A stretch of DNA of 64,000 nucleotides, from contig NZ_DJJS01000007.1 of NCBI RefSeq assembly GCF_002434265.1, positions 748,775-812,774 of the forward strand, given 5' to 3'. A program made the position numbers and the translations under genes. Of this stretch, positions 50,726 to 59,885 are shown one piece after another (positions within the stretch are counted from its first letter, which is position 1; the number at the start of each line of letters is the position of its first letter). The notes beneath the pieces were generated by a model. The model was not told the DNA's origin, made no database searches, and saw nothing but the letters and a program-made list of their open reading frames with translations. Origin of the DNA: Pseudomonas sp. UBA6562 (GTDB taxonomy: Bacteria > Pseudomonadota > Gammaproteobacteria > Pseudomonadales > Pseudomonadaceae).

Positions 50726-53625
50726 ACAGCCCTGTCCGCCTACCCGCCCCCATGGGCCTGCTGATCGACCGCGCGCGGCCCGTGCGTTTCCATTTCGACG
50801 GCCAGGCTTGCGAAGGTTTCGCCGGCGACACCATCGCCAGCGCGCTGCTGGGCAACGGCCGCTGGTTGCTGTCGCGCTCGTTCAAGTACCACCGCCCGCG
50901 TGGCCCCTTGAGCATGGCCGGGCAAGACGCCAACACCCTGGTGCAATTGCCCGACGAACCCAACGTGCTGGCCGATCTGGAGCACATCCGCGACGGCCTG
51001 GAAGTCGAAGGGCAGAACTACAACGGCAGTCTGAACGACGACCGCGACGCCTACCTCGGCACGTTCTCGCGCTTCATGCCGGTGGGCTTCTACTACCGCG
51101 CCTTTTACAAGCCCAAAGGCATGTGGAAACGCTGGGAGCCGCTGATTCGCAAAAAAGCGGGCCTGGGCGTGCTCAATCTCGACTTCAAGCCGCAGTACTA
51201 CGACAAGGCTTACCTGTTCGTCGACCTGGCCATCGTCGGCGCCGGCCCCGCCGGCCTGCGCGCCGCTCTGGAAGCCGCCAATGCCGGGGCCAAGGTGCTG
51301 TTGATCGAGCAGCAACCGGTGCTCGGCGGCTCGCTCACCTATGCCCGCTTCGACATCGCCGGCACCCGTGCCGCCGCCCTGCGCGAAGAACTGCTGGCCG
51401 CCATCGATGGCCACCCCAACATCCAGGTGCTGCTGCAAGCCACCTGCAACGGCTGGTTCACCGACAATTACCTGCCTGTGATCCAGCACCAGCGCATGTA
51501 CAAAGTCCGCGCCACGCGCTGCCTGGTCACAGCCGGCGCCTTCGACCAGCCCGTGGTGTTTCGCAACAACGATCTGCCCGGCGTGATGCTGACCAGTGCC
51601 GCCCAGCGCCTGATGAAGCTGTACGCGGTCAAGCCCGGCCAGCGCGCGGTGGTGCTCACCGGCCACGACGACGGTTACCTCGCCGCACTCGACCTGCAAG
51701 AGCAAGGCGTGGCCGTGGCGGCCGTGGTGGACATGCGCGCCGCGCCGCTCGATCCCGCCCTGGCCGCCGAACTGCAACGGCGCGCCATCCCCCTGCACCT
51801 GGGCAGCACCGTCTACGAAGCCCTGCACGAAGCGGGCATGCGCCACGTCAGTGGTGCGGACATCCGCCCCATCGTCGGCCAGGGCAAGGTCGGCGTCCAA
51901 GGCCTGCGCGTGGCCTGCGACCTGTTGTGCATGTCGGCCGGCTACATGCCGGTCTACCAACTGCTGTGCCAGGCCGGCGGCAAGCTGAACTACGACGTCG
52001 AGCGCGACGCGTTCGTCATCGACCAATTACCCGCCGGGTTGGACATCGCCGGTTCGGTGAACGGCCGCCACCACCTCGACAACGTGCTGGCCGACGCCAC
52101 CCGCAGCGCCGGCGAAGCCTTGCTCGCCCTCGGCCTGCCGGCACCGGCGCTGTCCGACTCGGTGCTCGAAGCCAAGGTCAACTTCCCCTGGCCGATCTTC
52201 CCCCACCCCAAGGGCAAGGATTTCGTCGACTTCGACGAAGACCTGCAAGTGCGCGACATCGTCAACGCCACCCGCAGCGGCTACCGCGACATCCAGCTGG
52301 TCAAGCGCTTCTCCACGGTCGGCATGGGGCCTTCGCAGGGCCGTCACTCGGCGCTGCCCACTGCTCGCTTGGTGGCCCAGGCCACCGGTCGCAGCATTGG
52401 CGAAACCGGGGTGACCACCGCCCGTCCGCCCTTCCAGGCGGAAAAACTCGCCCACGTAGCGGGCCGCGCCTTCGACCCTTACCGGCAAACGCCGATGCAC
52501 CGCCGCCATGTGCAGGCCGGCGCCAAGCTGATGCCCGCCGGCGCTTGGCAGCGCCCGGCCTACTACGGCTCGCCCGAACAGCGCGACCCGTGCATGCAGG
52601 CCGAAGCTCGGCACGTGCGCGAGAAGGTCGGCTTGATCGACGTCTCCACCCTGGGCGGCCTGGACGTGCGCGGGCCGGACGCGGCCGAACTGCTCGAGCG
52701 GCTGTACACCTTCGGCTTCGCCAAGCTGGCCATCGGCCGTACCCGCTACGCCCTGATGACCAACGAGCACGGCGTGGTGATCGACGACGGCGTCTGCGCG
52801 CGCCTGGCCGACTGGCATTTCTATGTCACCGCGACGACCAGCGGGGTCGATCGTCTCTATCAGCAGATGCTCAAGTGGAACGCCCAGTGGCGTCTGGACG
52901 TGGACATCACCAACGTGACCGCTGCTCTGGCGGCGGTGAACCTGGCCGGGCCGCTGTCGCGTCAGGTGCTGGAACGGGTCTGCGACGACGTCGATCTGTC
53001 GGCCGCCGCCTTCCCCTACCTCGGCGTACGCCTGGGCAAGGTCGCTGGCATCGCCGCACGCATCCTGCGGGTCGGCTTCGTCGGCGAGCTGGGCTATGAA
53101 GTGCACGTGCCGGCGCGCCATGCCGAGTACCTGTGGGACGCGCTCATGCAGGCCGGTGCCGGCCTGGGCATCCGCCCGTTCGGGGTCGAGGCGCAGCGTT
53201 TGCTGCGTCTGGAAAAGGGCCACGTGATCATCGGCCAGGACACCGACGGCATGACCCACCCCGCCGAGATCGACATGCAATGGGCCATCGGCCGCAAGAA
53301 ACCCTTCTTCGTCGGCAAGCGCTCCATCGAAATCCTCGAAGCCCAGCCGCTCAAGCGCAAGCTGGTCGGCTTCAGCCTGCCGCAAGGCAGCCCGCAGCCG
53401 CTCGAAGGCCACCTGGTGCTCGATGGCCCGGACATCAGCGGCAACGTCACCTCCTGCGAGTACTCGCAGACCCTGGGGCAGATCATCGGCCTGGCGTATG
53501 CCGGCGCGCACCAGGCCACGCCGGGCATGCACATCCCGATCCGCGTCGAAGGCGGCGCGCTGGTGCATGCCACGGTGGTGCCCTTGCCTTTCCACGATCC
53601 CGACAACTCGCGCCAGGAGCTCTGA
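50722..53625 (+). CDS. mgdC: N-methylglutamate dehydrogenase subunit C (SoxA-like alpha subunit)
   Basis: 967 residues. Order: a 2Fe-2S ferredoxin-like/SoxA N-terminal domain (about 10-100), an NAD(P)-binding FAD domain (IVGAGPAGLRAALEAANAGA, about 172-191), a linker, and a C-terminal aminomethyltransferase-like folate domain (about 600-960). This last binds THF and receives the methyl carbon as methylene-THF. It is a little shorter than SoxA (about 1000). Overlaps mgdB by four bases. Confidence 0.88.
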   Translation: MNSPVRLPAPMGLLIDRARPVRFHFDGQACEGFAGDTIASALLGNGRWLLSRSFKYHRPRGPLSMAGQDANTLVQLPDEPNVLADLEHIRDGLEVEGQNYNGSLNDDRDAYLGTFSRFMPVGFYYRAFYKPKGMWKRWEPLIRKKAGLGVLNLDFKPQYYDKAYLFVDLAIVGAGPAGLRAALEAANAGAKVLLIEQQPVLGGSLTYARFDIAGTRAAALREELLAAIDGHPNIQVLLQATCNGWFTDNYLPVIQHQRMYKVRATRCLVTAGAFDQPVVFRNNDLPGVMLTSAAQRLMKLYAVKPGQRAVVLTGHDDGYLAALDLQEQGVAVAAVVDMRAAPLDPALAAELQRRAIPLHLGSTVYEALHEAGMRHVSGADIRPIVGQGKVGVQGLRVACDLLCMSAGYMPVYQLLCQAGGKLNYDVERDAFVIDQLPAGLDIAGSVNGRHHLDNVLADATRSAGEALLALGLPAPALSDSVLEAKVNFPWPIFPHPKGKDFVDFDEDLQVRDIVNATRSGYRDIQLVKRFSTVGMGPSQGRHSALPTARLVAQATGRSIGETGVTTARPPFQAEKLAHVAGRAFDPYRQTPMHRRHVQAGAKLMPAGAWQRPAYYGSPEQRDPCMQAEARHVREKVGLIDVSTLGGLDVRGPDAAELLERLYTFGFAKLAIGRTRYALMTNEHGVVIDDGVCARLADWHFYVTATTSGVDRLYQQMLKWNAQWRLDVDITNVTAALAAVNLAGPLSRQVLERVCDDVDLSAAAFPYLGVRLGKVAGIAARILRVGFVGELGYEVHVPARHAEYLWDALMQAGAGLGIRPFGVEAQRLLRLEKGHVIIGQDTDGMTHPAEIDMQWAIGRKKPFFVGKRSIEILEAQPLKRKLVGFSLPQGSPQPLEGHLVLDGPDISGNVTSCEYSQTLGQIIGLAYAGAHQATPGMHIPIRVEGGALVHATVVPLPFHDPDNSRQEL

Positions 53626-53628
53626 GCC

Positions 53629-54216
53629 ATGACCAGCCTCAACACCCCCACATCCAGCCGCCGGCCCGTGCCGGTGGAGGCAGCGGCCTGCAGCCTGAGC
53701 GACCTCACCGAACTGCCCCGCTACGGTCTGCGCGGTAGCGACAGCGCAGGCTGCCTGCTAGCCCTCGGCTACAGCTTGCCCGAGCGCCCCAACCAAGCCG
53801 TGCGCCAGGCCGACGGCAGCTGGGTCGCACGCCTGTCGGCGACCGAATACTTGGTGCTGGGCAGTGACGAGGACCAGGGCGCACGTGTAGCAGCGCAGGA
53901 AGCCGAGTGGGTCCAGGACGAGCGGCGCAGTTACTTGCTGCCGCGTCAGGACAGCCATGCCTGGCTACAGTTGTCCGGTGTTCGGTGCAGCGCCGTGATG
54001 GCCAAGCTCTGCGGCGTCGACCTGCGTGCCGAAGCGTTCGCGGTCGGTGCGGTGGCGCAGACCTCGGCGGCGCGGATCAATGTGATCGTGGTCAATGTCG
54101 GGGACGAACGAGGAGCTGCGCTGGCACTGCTCTTCGATCGCGCGTCGCTGAGCTACTTCACAGACGCCGTGCTCGATGCGATGGCGGAGTTCGTGGCGGG
54201 TGCGCCTGCCGGTTGA
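53629..54216 (+). CDS. mgdD: N-methylglutamate dehydrogenase subunit D (SoxG-like gamma subunit)
   Basis: 195 residues, with the GcvT-like gamma-subunit pattern: SDLTELPRYGLRGSDSAGCL, LSATEYLVLGSDEDQGARVA, LSGVRCSAVMAKLCGVDLRA and AQTSAARINVIVVNVGDERG. In SoxG it pairs with the folate domain of the alpha subunit. Last gene of the operon, 3 bp after mgdC; there is no terminator hairpin visible immediately after. Confidence 0.85.
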   Translation: MTSLNTPTSSRRPVPVEAAACSLSDLTELPRYGLRGSDSAGCLLALGYSLPERPNQAVRQADGSWVARLSATEYLVLGSDEDQGARVAAQEAEWVQDERRSYLLPRQDSHAWLQLSGVRCSAVMAKLCGVDLRAEAFAVGAVAQTSAARINVIVVNVGDERGAALALLFDRASLSYFTDAVLDAMAEFVAGAPAG

Positions 54217-54267
54217 AGGCAGGCGTTCGACATCCCTTTGGCTGCGCCTTGGCTCAGCCGCAGGGCG

Positions 54268-54789
54268 TTAGTCGAAGTGCCATTCGCTCGCCGGCAGCAC
54301 GCGGCAGAACGGGCCAGCCAGCGTCGCGTTGTGGTGAGCGACGATGGTTTCGGCGCTGAGCAAGGGCGTGTCGCTGCAGGTATGGCCGTCGGCGATCAGC
54401 ACTGCGTCGAAGCCCAGGCCGCGGGCGGCGCGGCAGGTGCTGTCGACGCAGTACTGGGTTTTCATGCCGGTGACCACGATCCCATCGATGCCACGTGACT
54501 GCAGGCTGGCTGCCAGGTCGGTGTGCTCGAAGGCGCTGGGGCGGCGCTTCTCGAAAACGATTTCATCGCCACGCAGTTGCAGTTCCGGGGCGATTTTGGT
54601 CAGTGGGCTGTCGGGTGCGATAGGCGAGCCGGCGGGGCCGACATGGCGCGCCAGGAAAATCGGCGCGCCGGCTTCGCGGGCCTGGTGCATGAGCATGTTG
54701 AGGGTGCCGAACAAGGCGGCACTGCGCCAAGGCGTTTCCGGTCCGTGGATGAGACCGACTTGAATGTCGAGGATCAACAGGGCGTGCAT
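54268..54789 (-). CDS. Isochorismatase-like cysteine hydrolase
   Basis: 173 residues. Catalytic set intact: D8 (LLILDIQVGL), K81 (VFEKRRPSAFEHT) and the nucleophile C114 in GMKTQYCVDSTCRAARGLGF. It resembles amidohydrolases acting on small amides. It is convergent with the mgd operon; whether it acts on a pathway by-product is not known. Unlike the hydrolase at 27415-27915, its motif is complete. Confidence 0.85.
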   Translation of the reverse strand: MHALLILDIQVGLIHGPETPWRSAALFGTLNMLMHQAREAGAPIFLARHVGPAGSPIAPDSPLTKIAPELQLRGDEIVFEKRRPSAFEHTDLAASLQSRGIDGIVVTGMKTQYCVDSTCRAARGLGFDAVLIADGHTCSDTPLLSAETIVAHHNATLAGPFCRVLPASEWHFD

Positions 54790-54915
54790 CGAGGGCTATT
54801 CCTTGCAGTCGATTGGGCGTAGGGAAATTACGGTGCGCTGGCCTAGTCGGCTTTGCCGCCCAGTGAAGCTGGCCAGGCGCTGGTGAGTGGCAATCGGCAG
54901 CCGATTGCCCAACAC

Positions 54916-54944
54916 TTCACAGGCGCCAGACTTTAACTGACAAT
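54916..54944 (+). promoter_or_regulatory. Candidate promoter of the tRNA-Asn/771-aa gene unit
   Basis: TTCACA (54916-54921), 17 bp, GACAAT (54939-54944). Five and four of six bases match the sigma70 consensus. A start near 54951 would leave a 5-base 5' leader before the tRNA. Confidence 0.5.
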
Positions 54945-54955
54945 GCCCATCCTGT

Positions 54956-55030
54956 TCCGGGGTAATTCAGCGGCAGAATACTCGGCTGTTAACCGAATCG
55001 GCGCTGGTTCGAATCCAGCCCCCGGACCCA
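54956..55030 (+). tRNA. tRNA-Asn (GTT), atypical
   Basis: A 75-nt cloverleaf with encoded CCA. Acceptor stem TCCGGGG / CCCCGGA (7 perfect pairs), D stem ATTC/GAAT, anticodon stem with a C-A mismatch at its outermost pair (27-43), loop CTGTTAA giving anticodon GTT (54988-54990), T arm GCTGG-TTCGAAT-CCAGC. Discriminator base is C rather than the G of ordinary bacterial tRNA-Asn, and the body differs from the usual Pseudomonas sequence (which begins TCCGCGATAGCTCAG). It is thus a second, divergent Asn tRNA, next to an unknown gene 13 bp downstream. Confidence 0.85.
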
Positions 55031-55043
55031 CTCCCTTCATGCG

Positions 55044-57359
55044 ATGAGCCCCATGCGCAAACGCGATTCCGACTCTGCCCAGGCACCTGGCATCGGCGCG
55101 GGCTATGCAGCCTTCCAGCTTTCGAAAGCGCTACTCGCCTTGAGTGACAGCCTTCCTCCAGAGGCACGCACGCGTGCGGCCAAACGGGTCGAACGCTGGC
55201 AGCAAGTGGTCGCCCACGCGCTTGGGGGCAGCGCGCAGTACGGCTCGCGCACACCCTTGCCCGACGTACCCGCCTGGGTCACGCTCGAGGTCAGCACCGG
55301 CGGCTTTGCGACCGGGCAACTGTTGGCAGGCGGGGACCTGACCGAATATGAGCGCCATTTGGCGGCAGCGCTTCCGAGCATTCGCAGCGGTGCCGAGCGG
55401 CTCGACATCAACGCTTGGCACCTCACTGACGAAGGTCTGGCGGCCCTGCGCCAGCAGTTGGTCGACGGCAACTACCGGGTCGATGTGCCGGAAGCCGCTG
55501 CGCTACCGACCGTGGCCTGGTTGCTGGGTGAACAACGTGTGGACGAAGCGCGATCGCTGATCGAGACCCTCGCGCCGTTTTTCGACCGTTTGCGCTTCTT
55601 CCCGCTACCCGGCCAGGGTCTGCCCGTGTTGGCGGCACAGGTGCAGGTGTCCACCGCCGGCAAGGTCCGGCAGCATTTGGCCAGGCTGCCAGCCCAGCCC
55701 CGTCTGGCCGTGCAGAAGCGGGTCATCGAGCAGCGCCTGCCGCTGTACGATGCGGCCATCAGCCATTTCCTCCTGACCTATGCCGACGACTGGCCGTGCC
55801 AGCACTACCCGCCGGCCTGGCCGGAACAGGCCGCGCAACTGGGCATCCGCTTCGACACGATGTGCCGCGCAGGCACTCCGGCAAAGGGCCGTGTCGTGGA
55901 GCTGTACGCCCGGCTCGGACAATGTGCCCAGGCGCCGCAAACGCTGACGCGCAACCAGCTCGCACGGGTACGCCAGATCATCGCCGACTTCGTCCGCAAG
56001 CATGGGCGGCCCGGTTCGGCGACCCATCTCGCGCAACGGGCACGGCAACAAGCGCAAATCGCTGCGCCGGGTTATCACCGGGTCGCCGCCGCCGTGGCGG
56101 AGCGCATGACGCCGTATCCGTCCGAAGCCGGCATCCGCGATTTCGCCCCCCTGCTACACCCCATTACGCCGGCAGAATCGCAGGTGTTCGAGATTGCTGC
56201 GGGCGTCCTGTTGCCTGAGGCGGTACGCCGTCGCCTGGAACGTTGCCGCAGGGGCACGATCGCCGAACTGGTCGACTATGGGCTGATCACCTCGGGCGAA
56301 ACCGTCGCCAAGGTGCTGCCGGCCATGACCGCCGAAATCCACGGCGCAGGCTTCCAGGACCCTGCACTGCGCAAGCTGTATGCCGCAACCTACCAGGCGT
56401 TCCGTCGCCGCCGCTCGCTGCTGTTGCTCGACCTGCAACACCAGGTCGCCTTGAACGAACTACCGTGGGTGGCAGTGCTCAAGGCCGACGCCCAACCGCA
56501 GGCGGTGACCGCAGACATCGCCCGCCAAGCGCTGGTCGAAGCCTCGGCCACGACGCTCGGCGCCTTCCCGCAGGCGCTCGTGCCCAACAAGTTGCTGCAG
56601 GAGTTCGACGCTCTGGCCAAGGCGGCGGGCCTGTCGCTGCCTTTCGTCAATGAAGTCGCCACCGACATCTTCATGGGCGCGTTTTCCAACACCTTCATCG
56701 AAGCCGCCAGACGTGCCGCCGGGCCGTTGACCGGGACCTTGTACGCCCGCTACTTCGATATCGATACGCAAGCCCTGGCAGCGCTGCCCGATAGACCGAA
56801 AGCCAAGGCCAACGCCGGATGGCGGCGAACGCCAGACGACTGCGACGCCCTGGCGAAACTCTGCGTCCGCCGCGCGGGCGCCGAACAGGCGCCGCGCAAC
56901 CCGGCTACCAACGGCACGATCGTCGAGCAGCAGCAGATTCTGACGACGCAGAACCTGGTGCCGTTGCTCTGCGAGCTCGATGTGCAGACGTTGTTGCGGC
57001 CGAAACTAGGACCAATGGCCCTCGCCTGTTTCGAGTGGATCTGTCTACGCCAGCAAATACCGCTGGCGCATCACCCTGCGCGGCTAGCGATGCTGAAGAA
57101 CACGGCGTATGCATGGCGACAGATGCTGTTCTATCTGTCGCTGCTCGATGAGCCTGCAAGCGGCTCGGCCATTGCAGACATCGAGCGCCACTTTGCAGCA
57201 CAACCGGCGCTTTTCCGCGAGCGTTTCCTGCCAGTGATGATGGGGTTACGCGTGGCCGCAGCCGGGCGCCGACTGCCGCAAGGCGAAGTCACGACCGAGG
57301 GGGCGCGAGTGTTTCTGGGGTGGTCGAGCCAGCGCCATTGGTTGATGCCCCGGCCGTGA
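55044..57359 (+). CDS. Unknown 771-aa protein directly downstream of atypical tRNA-Asn
   Basis: 771 residues, mostly helical, no signal peptide or membrane segment. N-terminal region is AFQLSKALLALSDSLPPEAR and the conserved-looking PAWVTLEVSTGGFATGQLLA (about 74-93); later WLLGEQRVDEARSLIETLAP, FFDRLRFFPLPGQG, and a C-terminal helical half. No active site or known domain is recognised by me. The ATG at 55044 is 13 bases after the tRNA CCA; no ribosome site is visible, and 55053 is an alternative start. Processing of a joint transcript by tRNA 3' maturation would give an almost leaderless mRNA. Codon use is slightly less GC-biased than in the neighbours but normal. Confidence 0.75.
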   Translation: MSPMRKRDSDSAQAPGIGAGYAAFQLSKALLALSDSLPPEARTRAAKRVERWQQVVAHALGGSAQYGSRTPLPDVPAWVTLEVSTGGFATGQLLAGGDLTEYERHLAAALPSIRSGAERLDINAWHLTDEGLAALRQQLVDGNYRVDVPEAAALPTVAWLLGEQRVDEARSLIETLAPFFDRLRFFPLPGQGLPVLAAQVQVSTAGKVRQHLARLPAQPRLAVQKRVIEQRLPLYDAAISHFLLTYADDWPCQHYPPAWPEQAAQLGIRFDTMCRAGTPAKGRVVELYARLGQCAQAPQTLTRNQLARVRQIIADFVRKHGRPGSATHLAQRARQQAQIAAPGYHRVAAAVAERMTPYPSEAGIRDFAPLLHPITPAESQVFEIAAGVLLPEAVRRRLERCRRGTIAELVDYGLITSGETVAKVLPAMTAEIHGAGFQDPALRKLYAATYQAFRRRRSLLLLDLQHQVALNELPWVAVLKADAQPQAVTADIARQALVEASATTLGAFPQALVPNKLLQEFDALAKAAGLSLPFVNEVATDIFMGAFSNTFIEAARRAAGPLTGTLYARYFDIDTQALAALPDRPKAKANAGWRRTPDDCDALAKLCVRRAGAEQAPRNPATNGTIVEQQQILTTQNLVPLLCELDVQTLLRPKLGPMALACFEWICLRQQIPLAHHPARLAMLKNTAYAWRQMLFYLSLLDEPASGSAIADIERHFAAQPALFRERFLPVMMGLRVAAAGRRLPQGEVTTEGARVFLGWSSQRHWLMPRP

Positions 57360-57399
57360 CCGCGGTCGTCACCGTGCCTTGCCGAGCGCAGACACGCTG

Positions 57400-57849
57400 C
57401 TAACGCCGGTCGTCATCCATAGGGGTATAGACCCTACGGTCCTCACTGAGTCGATACAGCATCGAGCGCCTCATCCGGGGTCGCAATGCGTGCAACAGCG
57501 CGATTTCCACGGCCCAGCCACCCAGGAGAAACACCGTACGGCCAGACTTGCCCCACGGCAACTCGAACGAAACCGCTGCAATTGCAAACATGATGCTGAG
57601 CACGAACGCCATGGTGGTCATGGCATTGACGAACCAGTTGAACATTTTCCATCGTGCGGGTAATCCCTCCAGTGGGCCCACTGCCAACAGTGCAATGCCC
57701 AGCGGCATCGACACCATGGCCCATAGGAGGGACATGCCGCCGTGATGCAGGCAGGCGATCCACAGCGCAAATCCGACCCAGGCCACTGTCCGGGACGGAT
57801 TGTCGGTCAGGGTTCTGCGCAGTTTTTCGATCAGTCGGCCTGATGCCAT
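57400..57849 (-). CDS. Small inner-membrane protein, unknown
   Basis: 149 residues, four predicted helices at about 20-38, 42-58, 70-90 and 100-118. The C-terminal 30 residues are charged (RPRMRRSMLYRLSEDRRVYT). Ribosome site AAAGGAGCGACCGCC before ATG 57849. No family recognised. It is convergent with the 771-residue gene (40 bp gap) and lies upstream-side of the chemoreceptor on the same strand. Confidence 0.7.
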   Translation of the reverse strand: MASGRLIEKLRRTLTDNPSRTVAWVGFALWIACLHHGGMSLLWAMVSMPLGIALLAVGPLEGLPARWKMFNWFVNAMTTMAFVLSIMFAIAAVSFELPWGKSGRTVFLLGGWAVEIALLHALRPRMRRSMLYRLSEDRRVYTPMDDDRR

Positions 57850-57915
57850 GGCGGTCGCTCCTTTATAGCGAGCGCAGAGCCTAACATTGGGCACGGCAAG
57901 CAATGTCACTTCGCC

Positions 57916-59829
57916 TCAAACCTTGAACCGCCCCGCCATCTCCTGCAGTTGCACCCCGATCCGCGCCAGTTCCGCGCTGGAACTCGCCGTCTCCTCACTG
58001 GCCGCCGCCGTTTGATCGGAAATGTCGCGCACCTGGGTGACGCCACGGCTGATCTGCTCGCCCGCCGCGCTCTGCTGCTCGGCCGCGCAAGCGATCTGCT
58101 CGTTCATGGCCTCGATGTCCTTGATCGAACCGGCGATGCGCTTGAGCATCTGTCCGACCTCCTGGGACAGGCCGACACTGTCGTCGGTCAGTTGCACGTT
58201 CTGCTCGAGTACATTGCCCATATGGTCGGTGCTCTGGTTGAGCGCGGCGATCAGTTGGGTGATCTCATCGGTAGAGCTGCGCGTGCGCTGCGCCAGCCCG
58301 CGCACTTCATCGGCCACCACGGCGAAACCGCGTCCCGCCTCGCCTGCGCGTGCCGCTTCGATGGCCGCATTGAGGGCCAGCAGGTTGGTCTGTTCCGACA
58401 CCGACTTGATGACGTCGAGCACCCCACCGATGCTGTCGGCGTGGCTGCGCAAGGTCTGCATCACGGTTTGCGCCGCCGACATTTCCTCGGCCAGCCGCTC
58501 GATCTGCGCGACGGCCTTGTCCACCGCCTGATCGCCCTGACTCGCCTGCTGACTGGCTTGCAGCGCGGAGGCGGCGGCCTGACCGGCGTTGCGCGCCACT
58601 TCATGGGTGGTGGCGGTCATTTGCTGCATGGCCGTGGCGATCTGCTCGGTTTCGCTCTTCTGCGCCTGCACGCCCGCGCTGGTCTGCTCGGTCACGGCCG
58701 AGAGCTGCTCGGCGGCGCTGGCGACCTGCACCACGCCGTCGCGCAGCTCGCTGACCAGGCCGTGCAGGTTGAGGGTCATGCGCTGCATGCTCGACTGCAA
58801 AGCGCCGAGCTCGTCGGTGCGAGTAACGGTCTGGCGGTGGGTGAAGTCGCCACGGGCGACGGTTTCGGCGATTTCTACGGTTTCCTTCAAAGGCGTCACG
58901 ATCGAACGGGTGATCAGCCACGCGGCCGCGCCGCCTAGAACGATGGCGACGGCCAGCCAGAGCAGCAAGGTGCGCTGTGCGTCGCGCACATCGGCCTGCT
59001 GGAACTCGACCTGGATGGCGGTGAGCTTGTCGGTCAGTGCCAGCAGTTCGGCGATGGTCTTGCTGATGCCCGACTGACCGGCATCGACCCGACCCTGGGC
59101 TTGCACGGTCTGCTGGATGCGCTGCTGGTAGGCGGTCACTTCCTCGATCATCGTCTGCACATAGGACTGCGGCAGCGAGCTACTGGCGAGTTCACGGGTC
59201 TGGCTGAGCATTTCGGTCACCGCCTCGATGGCCGCCGCTTCCAGCGCCGGGCTGGGCGTGGCGGCATAGGTGCGGAAACTGATGCGCATCCGCTGCAGGG
59301 TCAGTGCCAGGCTCCCCAACGACTGGCGGTCGTCATAGAGCCCGCCGTCGGCGTTGCCCACATCCCACAGCCGCTGCAGCGCCTCGTTCATGGTTTCCGC
59401 CGACGCGGTGGCATTGTTGCGTGCCTCCTCGCGTTCACGGGTAGCGGCCACCGACTGGTCGTAAAAGCCGCGATAGTTCTTCAGCAGCCCGCCCGCCTGG
59501 CCGATCAGCGCCTGACTCTGCGCCGTACGGAAGCGCGGGGCCATGCTTTGCACTTGTGCGTTGGTCGCCTCCAGGGCGGCAAGCCACTTGGTCGCCTGCT
59601 CGTCGGAGGCATTGACGAAATACACCAGCCGCTCGATGCGCATGTCCCGGGCCAGGGTGCTCAACTTGGCGACCTCCTGCATGCGCGTATTGCGCTCGGC
59701 CAGGATCTGGCCGGTCTGCCAACCGGTATAGGCGACCAGCACGATCAGCGCGACCAGCAGGGAGAAGCCGAGTGCGAGCTTGATGCGCACGCTGAGATTG
59801 TTGAAGGCGTCGAGGCGGGATGATGGCAT
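57916..59829 (-). CDS. Methyl-accepting chemotaxis protein with HBM-type ligand domain
   Basis: 637 residues. TM1 at about 12-34, an all-helical periplasmic domain of about 250 residues (two-bundle HBM type as in McpS), TM2 at about 288-308, HAMP, and a signalling domain with the tip EQTNLLALNAAIEAARAGEA (about 488-507). HBM receptors sense organic acids such as TCA-cycle intermediates; the ligand here cannot be told. The start at 59829 is used: an ATG at 59889 in frame lies upstream of the transcription start predicted from the sigma28 site. Confidence 0.88.
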   Translation of the reverse strand: MPSSRLDAFNNLSVRIKLALGFSLLVALIVLVAYTGWQTGQILAERNTRMQEVAKLSTLARDMRIERLVYFVNASDEQATKWLAALEATNAQVQSMAPRFRTAQSQALIGQAGGLLKNYRGFYDQSVAATREREEARNNATASAETMNEALQRLWDVGNADGGLYDDRQSLGSLALTLQRMRISFRTYAATPSPALEAAAIEAVTEMLSQTRELASSSLPQSYVQTMIEEVTAYQQRIQQTVQAQGRVDAGQSGISKTIAELLALTDKLTAIQVEFQQADVRDAQRTLLLWLAVAIVLGGAAAWLITRSIVTPLKETVEIAETVARGDFTHRQTVTRTDELGALQSSMQRMTLNLHGLVSELRDGVVQVASAAEQLSAVTEQTSAGVQAQKSETEQIATAMQQMTATTHEVARNAGQAAASALQASQQASQGDQAVDKAVAQIERLAEEMSAAQTVMQTLRSHADSIGGVLDVIKSVSEQTNLLALNAAIEAARAGEAGRGFAVVADEVRGLAQRTRSSTDEITQLIAALNQSTDHMGNVLEQNVQLTDDSVGLSQEVGQMLKRIAGSIKDIEAMNEQIACAAEQQSAAGEQISRGVTQVRDISDQTAAASEETASSSAELARIGVQLQEMAGRFKV

Positions 59830-59885
59830 CGGAGAAGACTCGAGAGAGTGAGGAAGCGCCGGCATGGGGTCTATGGCATACAGAA

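Noticed and set aside
50808..53099. A 763-codon Arg/Pro-rich frame inside mgdC
   Set aside because: Out-of-frame shadow of a conserved enzyme; composition typical for the +1 frame in high-GC genes.
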